A stretch of DNA of 26,580 nucleotides from JANQIV01 sp050117315. Lineage in GTDB: Bacteria; Bacteroidota; Ignavibacteria; Ignavibacteriales; Melioribacteraceae. Below the pieces are notes generated by a model. The model was given only the letters and a program-made list of their open reading frames with translations, made no database searches and was not told the origin of the DNA. Made by a program: the position numbers and the translations under genes. Numbering within the stretch: the first letter of the stretch is position 1; every line of letters starts with the position of its first letter. Location of the stretch: positions 1 through 26,580 of the forward strand of contig JASFMY010000096.1 in assembly GCA_050117315.1 (NCBI GenBank), given 5' to 3'. Below, piece by piece: positions 7,764 through 15,344 of the stretch.

Positions 7764-8201
7764 ATGAAAAAGTTTAAATTCACGATTAGAGGAAATAATT
7801 ACGACGTTCAAATATTGAACATAGATGATGATATTGCGGAAATAGAAGTAAACGGATCAATATACCAGGTCGAAATTCATAGAGATGTAAAGCCTTCTAA
7901 AACACCTAAATTAGCCAGACCTGCAGTTGTGCCGAGTTCCGTATCTGACAAAGCAAAAACTGCCAAACCCACGGATAGAAAAGGTACCGGGGTAATTAAG
8001 GCTCCTTTACCTGGAACAATATTGGAAATAAAAACAAAAGTTGGCGACATAGTTAAAGTAGGCGATACAATTTTAATTATGGAAGCAATGAAAATGGAAA
8101 ATAATATAAAAGCCGATAAAGAAGGAAAGATCACCTCAATTAGTGTTAATAATGGGGATTCAGTTCTTGAAGGTGATACCCTTGTAGAAATTGGAGAATA
8201 A
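7764..8201 (+). CDS. mmdC: Biotin carrier subunit of methylmalonyl-CoA decarboxylase
   Basis: A 145-residue biotinyl protein. Residues 1-40 form a small beta-rich domain, 42-75 a flexible Pro/Ala/Lys-rich linker, and 76-145 a biotinyl/lipoyl domain. The biotinylation motif EAMKMEN places the modified lysine at Lys110, the usual distance of about 35 residues from the C terminus. It carries carboxyl groups from MmdA to MmdB. It lies 11 bases after mmdD, and its stop codon is 3 bases before the mmdB ATG. Confidence 0.95.
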   Translation: MKKFKFTIRGNNYDVQILNIDDDIAEIEVNGSIYQVEIHRDVKPSKTPKLARPAVVPSSVSDKAKTAKPTDRKGTGVIKAPLPGTILEIKTKVGDIVKVGDTILIMEAMKMENNIKADKEGKITSISVNNGDSVLEGDTLVEIGE

Positions 8202-8204
8202 TTG

Positions 8205-9350
8205 ATGGAAGGATTAGAACAGTTTTTAAGATTTACCGGATTCGCAAATATTACTATCGGCCATTTAGTCATGATAGTGATTGCATTGATTTTTATTTAC
8301 CTGGCTATTGCAAAAGAATACGAACCGTTATTACTAATCCCCATTGGATTTGGTATTTTGGTCGGCAATATACCTTTTTTGGAAAATGTAGGTTTACAAA
8401 TAGGCATATATGAAGAAGGCTCCGTTTTAAACTATCTTTATTATGGCGTATTGAAAGGAATTTATCCGCCTTTGATATTTCTTGGGATCGGGGCAATGAC
8501 CGATTTCTCGGCGTTGCTGTCTAATCCAAAATTAATGCTTTTGGGAGCTGCCGCCCAGATCGGAATCTTCATAACATTTATAGCCGCATTGTCGCTCGGC
8601 TTTACACAGGAGCAGGCTGCGGCAATCGGCATAATAGGCGGGGCTGACGGACCTACGGCTATTTTCTTATCATCCAAATTGGCACCGGAACTAATCGGGG
8701 CAATAGCCATTGCTGCCTATTCCTATATGGCATTGGTACCGGTTATTCAGCCGCCCATCATAAAACTGCTTACATCTAAACAGGAAAGGTTAATTAGAAT
8801 GAAGCCGCCCAGATCGGTTTCCAAATTGGAAAAAGTTGTTTTTCCTATTGTTGGATTATTGTTAACAACATTTATTTCACCCGGAGCTTTGCCGCTTCTC
8901 GGAATGCTTTTCTTCGGCAACCTGCTGAAAGAATCGGGTGTAACAAAAAGACTGGCTGATACGGCAAGTAGATCTTTGATAGATATTGTAACAATCCTAT
9001 TGGGACTAACAGTTGGTGCCTCAACACAGGCAACAACATTTTTAACTCCTCAATCTATTTTGATATTTATACTCGGCGCTGTTTCATTTATGATTGCAAC
9101 AGCGGGTGGAGTTATTTTTGCTAAGGTTATGAATTTATTCTTGAAAGGTGATAATAAACTGAACCCGATGATCGGCGCTGCGGGCGTTTCTGCAGTCCCG
9201 GATAGTGCAAGGGTTGTTCAGTCAATGGGAATGAAAGAAGATCCTACAAATTACCTGCTGATGCATGCGATGGCGCCTAATGTTTCAGGCGTAATAGGCT
9301 CGGCAGTAGCTGCCGGTATTTTAATGGGATTTTTATTAAACATTTTTTAG
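8205..9350 (+). CDS. mmdB: Sodium-translocating decarboxylase beta subunit
   Basis: A roughly 381-residue inner-membrane protein with about nine or more hydrophobic helices. It decarboxylates carboxybiotin and exports Na+. The hallmark GGADGPTAIF loop (about residues 145-155) holds the conserved aspartate essential for sodium transport in the family. The second hallmark (AAGVSAVPDSARVVQ) is near residue 325. The start is taken as ATG 8205, with GGAG at 8193-8196; an in-frame TTG at 8202 would add one residue. The length is typical of MmdB/OadB/GcdB. Neighbours identify methylmalonyl-CoA, rather than oxaloacetate or glutaconyl-CoA, as the likely substrate. Confidence 0.95.
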   Translation: MEGLEQFLRFTGFANITIGHLVMIVIALIFIYLAIAKEYEPLLLIPIGFGILVGNIPFLENVGLQIGIYEEGSVLNYLYYGVLKGIYPPLIFLGIGAMTDFSALLSNPKLMLLGAAAQIGIFITFIAALSLGFTQEQAAAIGIIGGADGPTAIFLSSKLAPELIGAIAIAAYSYMALVPVIQPPIIKLLTSKQERLIRMKPPRSVSKLEKVVFPIVGLLLTTFISPGALPLLGMLFFGNLLKESGVTKRLADTASRSLIDIVTILLGLTVGASTQATTFLTPQSILIFILGAVSFMIATAGGVIFAKVMNLFLKGDNKLNPMIGAAGVSAVPDSARVVQSMGMKEDPTNYLLMHAMAPNVSGVIGSAVAAGILMGFLLNIF

Positions 9351-9752
9351 TTAGTTATTGCCTGTTTGTTTACCTTACTTATCTCTTAAAAAATTATAAC
9401 CACCTCCTCCTGCAGTGGCAGGAGGGGCGTAAAAAGATTATTGATGGAATAATTATTCACAAAACTCCAGCTATAGATTTCATAAGTATCAAAAAGGATA
9501 GTATTGTAAGATATATAAACTGCATAGAAAAAGAAAAGATAAAATATCTTTTTAAATGCTATTTGAAATATCGTTTTATTAATTATAAAAATATTTGATT
9601 TTCCAGATGTAATATACTAATTTGAAGATATTCTGAAATTTAACATTACGGTTTCTTGATGTGTGTTCCCTTAACAAAATTAAATAATAAAGTAAAGAGC
9701 AAATTAACTCATTATCCTAAACTTTTACACTAACAAAATAAAGGGTGTTGCA
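9351..9752. other. Gene-free stretch after the decarboxylase cluster
   Basis: About 400 AT-rich bases. It contains the strong GC-rich hairpin at 9404-9427. A frame without any start codon is open through much of 9360-9600, but its lysine/isoleucine-rich composition looks like non-coding AT-rich DNA. I could not identify a convincing promoter for the gene at 9753. Confidence 0.5.
9404..9427. terminator. GC-rich hairpin after mmdB
   Basis: CTCCTCCTGC (9404-9413) pairs with GCAGGAGGGG (9418-9427) around loop AGTG, with one G-T pair. It is 54 bases after the mmdB stop codon. No T-run follows on the plus strand, so it may be an mRNA-stabilising 3' end or a repeat-type hairpin rather than a standard intrinsic terminator. 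Confidence 0.5.
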
Positions 9753-10133
9753 ATGCTTAAAAGTAGCATTACAGTTTTATTTCTTTTTTTATTGTTTAAT
9801 TCAAATGCCCTGGCACAGCAGGAAACAGTGAAATTCCCCCCAACGCAATTATTTAGAATTGTGGACATGGCGGAAACATATGTCATGTTCAGGATTAAAG
9901 ACAGCAAACTTTACATACTTGACCAGGATAGGAAAGCGTTATATCCGAAAAATTACCAGGCACCGGGTGAGGAGGTATATACGGCATACACAGTAGAATA
10001 TATTCTAAAACAAGCAGGAACAAAAACAATTACATTTATAAAAGGGCCCAACGACGTTGTAAGATTAGGAAGTAACGGTGATGTAACTATTAAGAACATT
10101 ATTTATATGGTATGTCCACCACATTGTCCTTAA
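9753..10133 (+). CDS. Small exported protein of unknown function ending in CPPHCP
   Basis: A 126-residue protein I do not recognise. Residues 1-22 are a clear signal peptide with a probable cleavage after ALA (ALA|QQ), leaving about 104 residues outside the cytoplasm. The mature part is beta-rich, with no helix or transmembrane segment. It ends VCPPHCP: two cysteines and a histidine in six residues, a possible disulfide or metal site. Its last codons overlap the ATG of the next gene in another frame, and a histidine-kinase-like gene follows, so it is probably the exported component of a three-gene membrane signalling unit. Function is unknown; this role is inference from context. Confidence 0.72.
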   Translation: MLKSSITVLFLFLLFNSNALAQQETVKFPPTQLFRIVDMAETYVMFRIKDSKLYILDQDRKALYPKNYQAPGEEVYTAYTVEYILKQAGTKTITFIKGPNDVVRLGSNGDVTIKNIIYMVCPPHCP

Positions 10134-10711
10134 GCAAAATGGAACATGAGTTAGAATATCTTATTCATTTAAACAGTGCCGTGTGGTTATTTCCACCGAT
10201 CAGGCAATCTAAAACCAAATTCTTTTTTTTCTTTTCGATGATGGGGGTGAGTCATATTGCTGCATATATTATTTACTTCTTTTTTATGCCAAATATGTAT
10301 CTCCCCTTTATTATAACGCTTTACCTCGGAGCTTTATCCTTTATCGAAACAAAATATTTAAAGAATTCATGGCATCCGTTTACGGTGATTCTCGTTTTAT
10401 TGGTTTTAGGTTTCTTAGTAACTGATCGGTGGAAAAACCATGCAATGCTTCTTGGTTTAGTTGAATTATTTCTCTCAGGTATGTTTATTCATTTATTCAT
10501 GCTGGATTTTCTAAAAAGAAGATTTAATGTTTTTATTATAATGTTACTAACTTATTTTTTTATAAATATTTTTAACGTGGTTTTGTTATTGTTGTTTGAT
10601 TATCAAGATATTTACATGCACTACTACTTTTCTGATTTTGTTGAATTTCTGATTGGTGTTTTCTTCATAATATTTAGAGCTGACAATGATAGACTCGCTA
10701 TTAAGTTATGA
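10112..10711 (+). CDS. Six-helix integral membrane protein of unknown function
   Basis: A protein of up to 199 residues with about six hydrophobic helices, at roughly 38-59, 64-82, 88-104, 110-131, 139-162 and 174-191. It is not a family I recognise. Short basic and acidic loops separate the helices and there is no soluble domain. The ATG at 10112 overlaps the previous gene by 22 bases. An in-frame ATG at 10139, five bases after that gene's stop, gives a more usual spacing; neither has a good ribosome site. Its 3' end overlaps the next gene by 26 bases. It could be a membrane sensor partner for the kinase-like protein, as in systems with separate sensing and kinase subunits. Confidence 0.7.
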   Translation: MSTTLSLSKMEHELEYLIHLNSAVWLFPPIRQSKTKFFFFFSMMGVSHIAAYIIYFFFMPNMYLPFIITLYLGALSFIETKYLKNSWHPFTVILVLLVLGFLVTDRWKNHAMLLGLVELFLSGMFIHLFMLDFLKRRFNVFIIMLLTYFFINIFNVVLLLLFDYQDIYMHYYFSDFVEFLIGVFFIIFRADNDRLAIKL

Positions 10712-11498
10712 GAGTCCTGTATTCTGGGGAGTCTTAACAACTTTACTTTTTATTGTTGCTACACTAATTGTGTTCAGATTTATAATTCTGCCGCTAACAA
10801 AAAAATTTTTAGAAATACAAGAAGCATTAGACAAACAAAAACTTATAAACGAAGTTCTTGCTCAAAAAATTCGTACGGTTGTATTCCTTGATATAATTGA
10901 AAAAGAACGAAAAAGAATCTCTGCCGAGTTGAATGATTTATTACTACCCAACCTCTACAAATCAAAATTAAACATAGAAGAAATAAAGTCTAAAAAAAAT
11001 ATTCATGACAAACTCCTTGACGACACAATAGAATATCTTGCAGAAGCAAGCGATGATTTAAAAAATATAATCTATGAGTTAACTCCGGTAGAGCTTGATG
11101 TTGTAGACCTTGAACATGGGTTGAGCAAGTTAATTAATAACTATACAAAATTTCACAAAATGAATCTGGATGTTAGAAATTACTCAATCCCTCCGGATAT
11201 TGAAAAGAACAGAGCGCTTGTAATATACCGTGCGGTAAAAGAATTGCTACAGAATGTCAAAAAGCATGCAAAAGCCGGGTACGTAATCCTAAACATTTAC
11301 AACGACAAAGATAGAATGATAATAAACATAAAGGATGATGGAGTAGGGTTTGAAGCTCGGATGTACCGAGTTGGGAAAGGACTTGGTTACGGCTTAAGCA
11401 ACATACTTGCATCAGTAGAAAAGCTTAACGGCAAGATGGATATAAAATCCGCTAAAGGAGAAGGAACCGAAGTTTACATTGAAATACCTATAAATTAA
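10686..11498 (+). CDS. NarL-type histidine-kinase-like protein with Asn in place of the phospho-His
   Basis: A 270-residue membrane-anchored protein. One helix spans about residues 14-36, then a coiled-coil linker (40-68), a HisKA_3-type dimerisation region (70-135) and a HATPase domain (170-270). The ATP site looks complete: N-box ELLQNVKKHA with Asn190, DDGVGF (217-222), GLGYGLSNI (232-240), GEGTEV (258-263). The H-box of this family normally reads E-R-x-R-I-A-x-E-L-H-D. Here it reads EKERKRISAELND, with codon AAT (10932-10934) giving Asn83. Autophosphorylation at the usual site is therefore not possible. It may be a pseudokinase, or a heterodimer partner supplying only ATP binding. No intact response regulator is adjacent. 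Confidence 0.85.
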   Translation: MIDSLLSYESPVFWGVLTTLLFIVATLIVFRFIILPLTKKFLEIQEALDKQKLINEVLAQKIRTVVFLDIIEKERKRISAELNDLLLPNLYKSKLNIEEIKSKKNIHDKLLDDTIEYLAEASDDLKNIIYELTPVELDVVDLEHGLSKLINNYTKFHKMNLDVRNYSIPPDIEKNRALVIYRAVKELLQNVKKHAKAGYVILNIYNDKDRMIINIKDDGVGFEARMYRVGKGLGYGLSNILASVEKLNGKMDIKSAKGEGTEVYIEIPIN

Positions 11499-11558
11499 TT
11501 ACTTCGAGTCCATTATATCGGTTCTATACGAGTTTTTTTAGTATCTAATTTAACGGAG

Positions 11559-11584
11559 TTTGTGTGCAGTACGAAGCACACAAA
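11559..11584. terminator. Hairpin between convergent genes
   Basis: TTTGTGTGC (11559-11567) pairs perfectly with GCACACAAA (11576-11584) around an 8-base loop. It lies 60 bases after the kinase-like gene and before the decayed regulator that reads toward it. No T-run of note follows, so terminator function is only probable. Confidence 0.4.
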
Positions 11585-11605
11585 ATAATTTGCAGGTCAT
11601 CTACA

Positions 11606-12302
11606 TCATACAAATTTTGTCTTAACCATTTCTGAAATCTCGTCTAAGAAAATAGTTCCGTTTCCTGCTAATTCAAACTTCCCGATTTTTCTTTTTATCC
11701 GCGCTTGTAAAAGCGCCTTTTTCATGACCAAACAATTCGCTTTCGATTAAGTCTGGGGGAATAGCCGCACAATTAACCACTATAAAAGGTTCGGTTTTCC
11801 TATCGCTGTTTAAATGAATTTGTCTTGTAACAAGTTCTTTCCCGACGCCGCTTTCGCCTGTTACAAGAATTGTGCTGTCGTTTGAAGCAAAAAGATCGAT
11901 CTTTTCTTTGAGCTTTTTAATTACTCCGCTTTCTCCAACTATCTCTTTAAACGAACTTGAAATTTCTTCTTCAATCGATTCATTTCTTATTTTTAGATAT
12001 CTTAATTCTAATGCCTTTTCTATAATTAATTTTAATTCGGATATCCTTATTGACTTGGGGAGATATTCAAACGCACCGAGTTTTACCGCTTTTATTGCTG
12101 TTTCAATTGAACTGAAGTCCGTTATCATAATTATTGGAACATCAGTATCTTCTTTTCTAATTAATCTTATTCCATCGAGACCGTTCTCATTATTTTTTAG
12201 CATTAGATCAAGCAGGATAACGTCCGGCTGTTGAGTCTTTATTTTATCAACACTGTCTGCAATAGATTCCGATGTTATGCAGTCGAAATCATTTTTTATC
12301 CC
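11606..12302 (-). pseudogene. Decayed NtrC-family (sigma-54) response regulator
   Basis: The minus strand encodes the later part of a receiver domain (PDVILLDLML with the phosphoacceptor Asp, then VPIIMITDFS and FEYLPKS), a linker, and the start of a sigma-54 AAA+ domain (GESGVGKE Walker A, ESELFGHEKGAFTSA GAFTGA-type loop). At 11686-11690 a run of five T on the plus strand (A on the coding strand) holds one extra base. It shifts the frame to a stop after ADKKKNREV; the other frame continues correctly with IGKFELAGNGTIFLDEIS (Walker B), then stops at 11606. The rest of the AAA+ domain and the DNA-binding domain are absent. The N-terminal Asp pair is missing too, and the frame has no start codon before 12203. 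Confidence 0.85.
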
Positions 12303-13073
12303 GTTTATAGAAAGATTTCGGGGATTTATGGCAAAGCCGTCACTAGATGAAAGAACTAACTAAAAGAAAGTATGCGTTTTTCAACAACCATATTCCCTCA
12401 TAAATACACATAAACGTCAGCCTAAAAAATATGTCGCTTCTTAAAAGCTTCCACAATCAAAAAGTAGAGCAATGCACGTTTGTGCAAAGCCTCCCCAATC
12501 AAAAAGTGGAGTAATGCACGTTTGTGTACGGCTTCCTCAAGAAGTTACCCCATAAACATTTGTTTATTAGTAGGAGATAGTAGATAGGATTGAGGAGACA
12601 GAAGAAAGTTTGTAATTTACGGCAGCCTTTATTAAAAGAATAAATTACACCAATAGGAAATTTTTCGAGGTTGTCAATGACCATTCGTTGCCCATAGAAT
12701 TTAGCATTTTTCGTCAAGAAGTGGAACATGACGGCCAAGTAAAAAATTTTTTATGATTTTAATGCAATTGCATAGTTTCTTTATCACGACTGGATAGAAT
12801 AATTTTAATAGTATTTCGAAATAGTCGAAAAACCAGCGTTCATTGGGGTAATATATAATTGGTCTATGGAATTATTCATCTGAAACCGGGAACACTTAGA
12901 ATTGTTCATCCTGGAGTCCGAGGAAGTCCGGAAGGTATTGCGGGATGTTAAATAAATTATCGTAAACAATAAGATGGTTAAAACGAACAATTACACTTAG
13001 CATGCTTAATAAGAAATCTTTATCCCTTTACACTTATTCAATAATGTGATAGTTTGCTAATAAAAAAATAAAA
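12303..13073. other. Long gene-free stretch with repeats
   Basis: About 770 bases. It holds a terminator-like half-hairpin at 12313-12330 next to the decayed regulator, a 42-bp tandem repeat at 12447-12540, and a loose repeat of GAATTNTTCATC at about 12868 and 12900. Two short minus-strand frames (12499-12738 and 12805-12990) resemble no family, and one crosses the tandem repeat; I do not call them genes. The region looks like the debris of former genes or mobile DNA. The last 60 bases before 13074 presumably hold the aminopeptidase promoter, but no clear consensus match is present. Confidence 0.5.
12447..12540. repeat. 42-bp tandem repeat, two copies and a partial third
   Basis: Copies start at 12447, 12489 and 12531. 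The best-conserved blocks are CAATCAAAAAGT and AATGCACGTTTGTG, shared by copies one and two with few changes. The third copy stops after GCTTCCTCAA. Copies are contiguous without unique spacers, so this is not a CRISPR array. Confidence 0.85.
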
Positions 13074-15053
13074 ATGGATAAAATAATTCTCGTCTATTTA
13101 TTATTGTTACTTACAAGTATTACCGGCTATGCCCAGGATCAACATTCCTGCGGGTATTTAAAAAATCTAGCACTAAACAGCGATGCTAGTTCGAATAAAA
13201 TTAATTACCCGGGTGATGAAAACTATGACGTCAACTACTATAAACTGTCCTTGAATATTGATTGTACTGCTCAAGTAGTCGCCGGAGAAGTTACTATTAA
13301 AGCAAAAAGTATGGTTGATAATCTTACTTCAATTTTTGTTGATCTGAGCAAGGTTATGAATGTTGCAAAAGTTAAATCCAACGGGCAGCAATTACAGTTT
13401 CAGCACAATGGCGACAGCGACCAGATAGATATTGTACTGGATAAAACGTACAACCTTAATGAAGAATTTACAATTATTATTAGTTACTCAGGCACTCCGC
13501 AAAAAAAAGATTTTCAAAACCCTTACTTCACTTATACTACGAGCGATTCCACTTCCCCCCTTTTTTCAACTTTAAGCGAACCTTACTCTACCAGTGAATG
13601 GTGGCCGTGTAAAGATACTCCGGCAGATAAAGCCGATTCGGCAGATATCTGGCTTACCACGGATACACTCTTTGTCCCGGTTTCAAACGGAAAACTTGAA
13701 GACATTGTAGACAACGGTTCAACGCATACTTACAAATGGAAGGTAAGTTATCCTATTGCCCAATACTTAATTTCAGTTGCTATGACGGACTATGTACTTT
13801 ACGAAGATATTTTTGAATATGAATCCGGGAAACAAATGCCTGTTACCCACTACGTTTATAACGGAACGCTAACACAAGATAGAATAAGCCAGTTGGAGAG
13901 AACAGTTGATATGCTTAATGTCTTTTCAGAACTGTTCGGGCTTTATCCCTTCATAAATGAAAAATACGGACATGCCCAATGGCAGTGGGGCGGCGGTATG
14001 GAACACCAGACAATATCTTCAATGGGAGCTTTCGGCGAAACTCTAGTATCGCATGAGCTTGCCCATCAATGGTTCGGGGATAAAATAACATGCAAAGATT
14101 GGCAAAACATATGGCTTAACGAAGGCTTTGCAACTTACTGCGAATCTTTGTGGCTTGAAAATGCTTATGGTAAGGATTATTATATGCAGGATGTTCAATC
14201 CAAAATGGCCAGAGCTAAAAACGCTTCGGGGACTATATATGTTGAAGATACAAGTTCGGTTTCAGAGATTTTTAACAGCTCCAGAAGCTACGCTAAGGGA
14301 AGTATCGTTTTACATATGCTTAGAGGAATACTTGGTGACGAAAGGTTTTTTGAAGCCATAAGAACTTACATCAATGACCCGGAACTTGCTTATGATGTTG
14401 CCGAAACCGAAGATTTGCAAAGAGTGGTTGAAGAGACATCAGACGAAGACCTCGACTATTTTTTTCAGCAATGGATTTACGGCGAAAATTATCCTCGCTA
14501 TAATGTTTCGTGGAATTATACCGAAGAGAATAATTTATACCATGTAAAAGTAAACATAAGCCAGGAAGCCAATAGCAACCCGGTTTTCTTTACAATGCCG
14601 GTACAGCTTGAATTTGAAACTTTGTCCGGTTCTGTAATTGATACTGTTTTTAATAATCAACAAGAACAAGAATTTGACATATATCTAGAAGAAGAACCAA
14701 CCCAATTAACTTTTGATCCCGCTAACTGGATATTAAAAGAGCTAACGGTTATAACTTCTGTTGAAAATTTTGATGAAATAAAAAACCAATTCTTCCTGGA
14801 ACAGAATTACCCGAATCCGTTCAATCCGTCTACTAATATTCAATACAATATACCCGAGAAATCAAATGTAAAATTAATTTTATACGACAACCTCGGTAAT
14901 GAAATCGCAACGTTAATTGATGATGTGAAATATCCCGGCTATTATAATATTGAATTGAATTCAACAGATTTTGAGTTGTCTTCGGGAGTTTACTTTTATC
15001 AATTGATAACCGATAGACTTACCGACACGAAAAAGATGGTTTTAATCAAATAG
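13074..15053 (+). CDS. Secreted M1-family metallo-aminopeptidase with T9SS sorting domain
   Basis: A 659-residue protein. A signal peptide occupies residues 1-20 (cleavage near GYA|QD). Residues 45-240 form the M1 N-terminal beta domain and 260-480 the catalytic domain. The zinc site is HELAH (327-331) with Glu350, matching HExxH-x18-E; the substrate-binding GGGMEH (306-311) replaces the usual GAMEN, as in many relatives in this group. Residues about 575-659 are a type A T9SS C-terminal domain starting NYPNPFNPST and ending KKMVLIK. The protein is probably exported and attached to, or released from, the cell surface, where it trims N-terminal residues from peptides. It is shorter than PepN-type enzymes, lacking the large helical C-terminal domain. 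Confidence 0.95.
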   Translation: MDKIILVYLLLLLTSITGYAQDQHSCGYLKNLALNSDASSNKINYPGDENYDVNYYKLSLNIDCTAQVVAGEVTIKAKSMVDNLTSIFVDLSKVMNVAKVKSNGQQLQFQHNGDSDQIDIVLDKTYNLNEEFTIIISYSGTPQKKDFQNPYFTYTTSDSTSPLFSTLSEPYSTSEWWPCKDTPADKADSADIWLTTDTLFVPVSNGKLEDIVDNGSTHTYKWKVSYPIAQYLISVAMTDYVLYEDIFEYESGKQMPVTHYVYNGTLTQDRISQLERTVDMLNVFSELFGLYPFINEKYGHAQWQWGGGMEHQTISSMGAFGETLVSHELAHQWFGDKITCKDWQNIWLNEGFATYCESLWLENAYGKDYYMQDVQSKMARAKNASGTIYVEDTSSVSEIFNSSRSYAKGSIVLHMLRGILGDERFFEAIRTYINDPELAYDVAETEDLQRVVEETSDEDLDYFFQQWIYGENYPRYNVSWNYTEENNLYHVKVNISQEANSNPVFFTMPVQLEFETLSGSVIDTVFNNQQEQEFDIYLEEEPTQLTFDPANWILKELTVITSVENFDEIKNQFFLEQNYPNPFNPSTNIQYNIPEKSNVKLILYDNLGNEIATLIDDVKYPGYYNIELNSTDFELSSGVYFYQLITDRLTDTKKMVLIK

Positions 15054-15344
15054 ATTCGAGAAACATTTATTAGAATACAGAATAACCTTCATGATTTTTA
15101 TTTTCTAATTTTTATCTTTAATACTGGTTTTTAATCTTAAATGATTGATATATCTTTAGAGTAATTACCGGCTCTACTATAAATCAATATATGCTTAAAA
15201 TTAGCCAAATGGGAAATATTAATTTCATGGAAGGTGCCATAATTTCTTTTGCTATTAAACTATTATCGTTATTTTATCAATCAAATCATTTCAATCTATT
15301 TTCAATTAATTTCTTTTAAAAATTTCCGATAATCAAGGAGACTA

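Noticed and set aside
9360..9600. Long open frame without a start codon after mmdB
   Set aside because: It passes through the GC-rich hairpin and has lysine/isoleucine-rich low-complexity composition with no start codon, as expected for AT-rich DNA.
12447..12540. CRISPR array
   Set aside because: The repeats are contiguous and there are only two and a partial one; no unique spacers and no cas genes nearby.
12499..12738. 79-residue minus-strand reading frame in the gene-free zone
   Set aside because: No recognisable family, no ribosome site, and its 3' part runs across the second tandem-repeat copy; composition is like the surrounding AT-rich DNA.
12805..12990. 61-residue minus-strand reading frame
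   Set aside because: Short, no similarity or start signal, isolated in a region with signs of decay.
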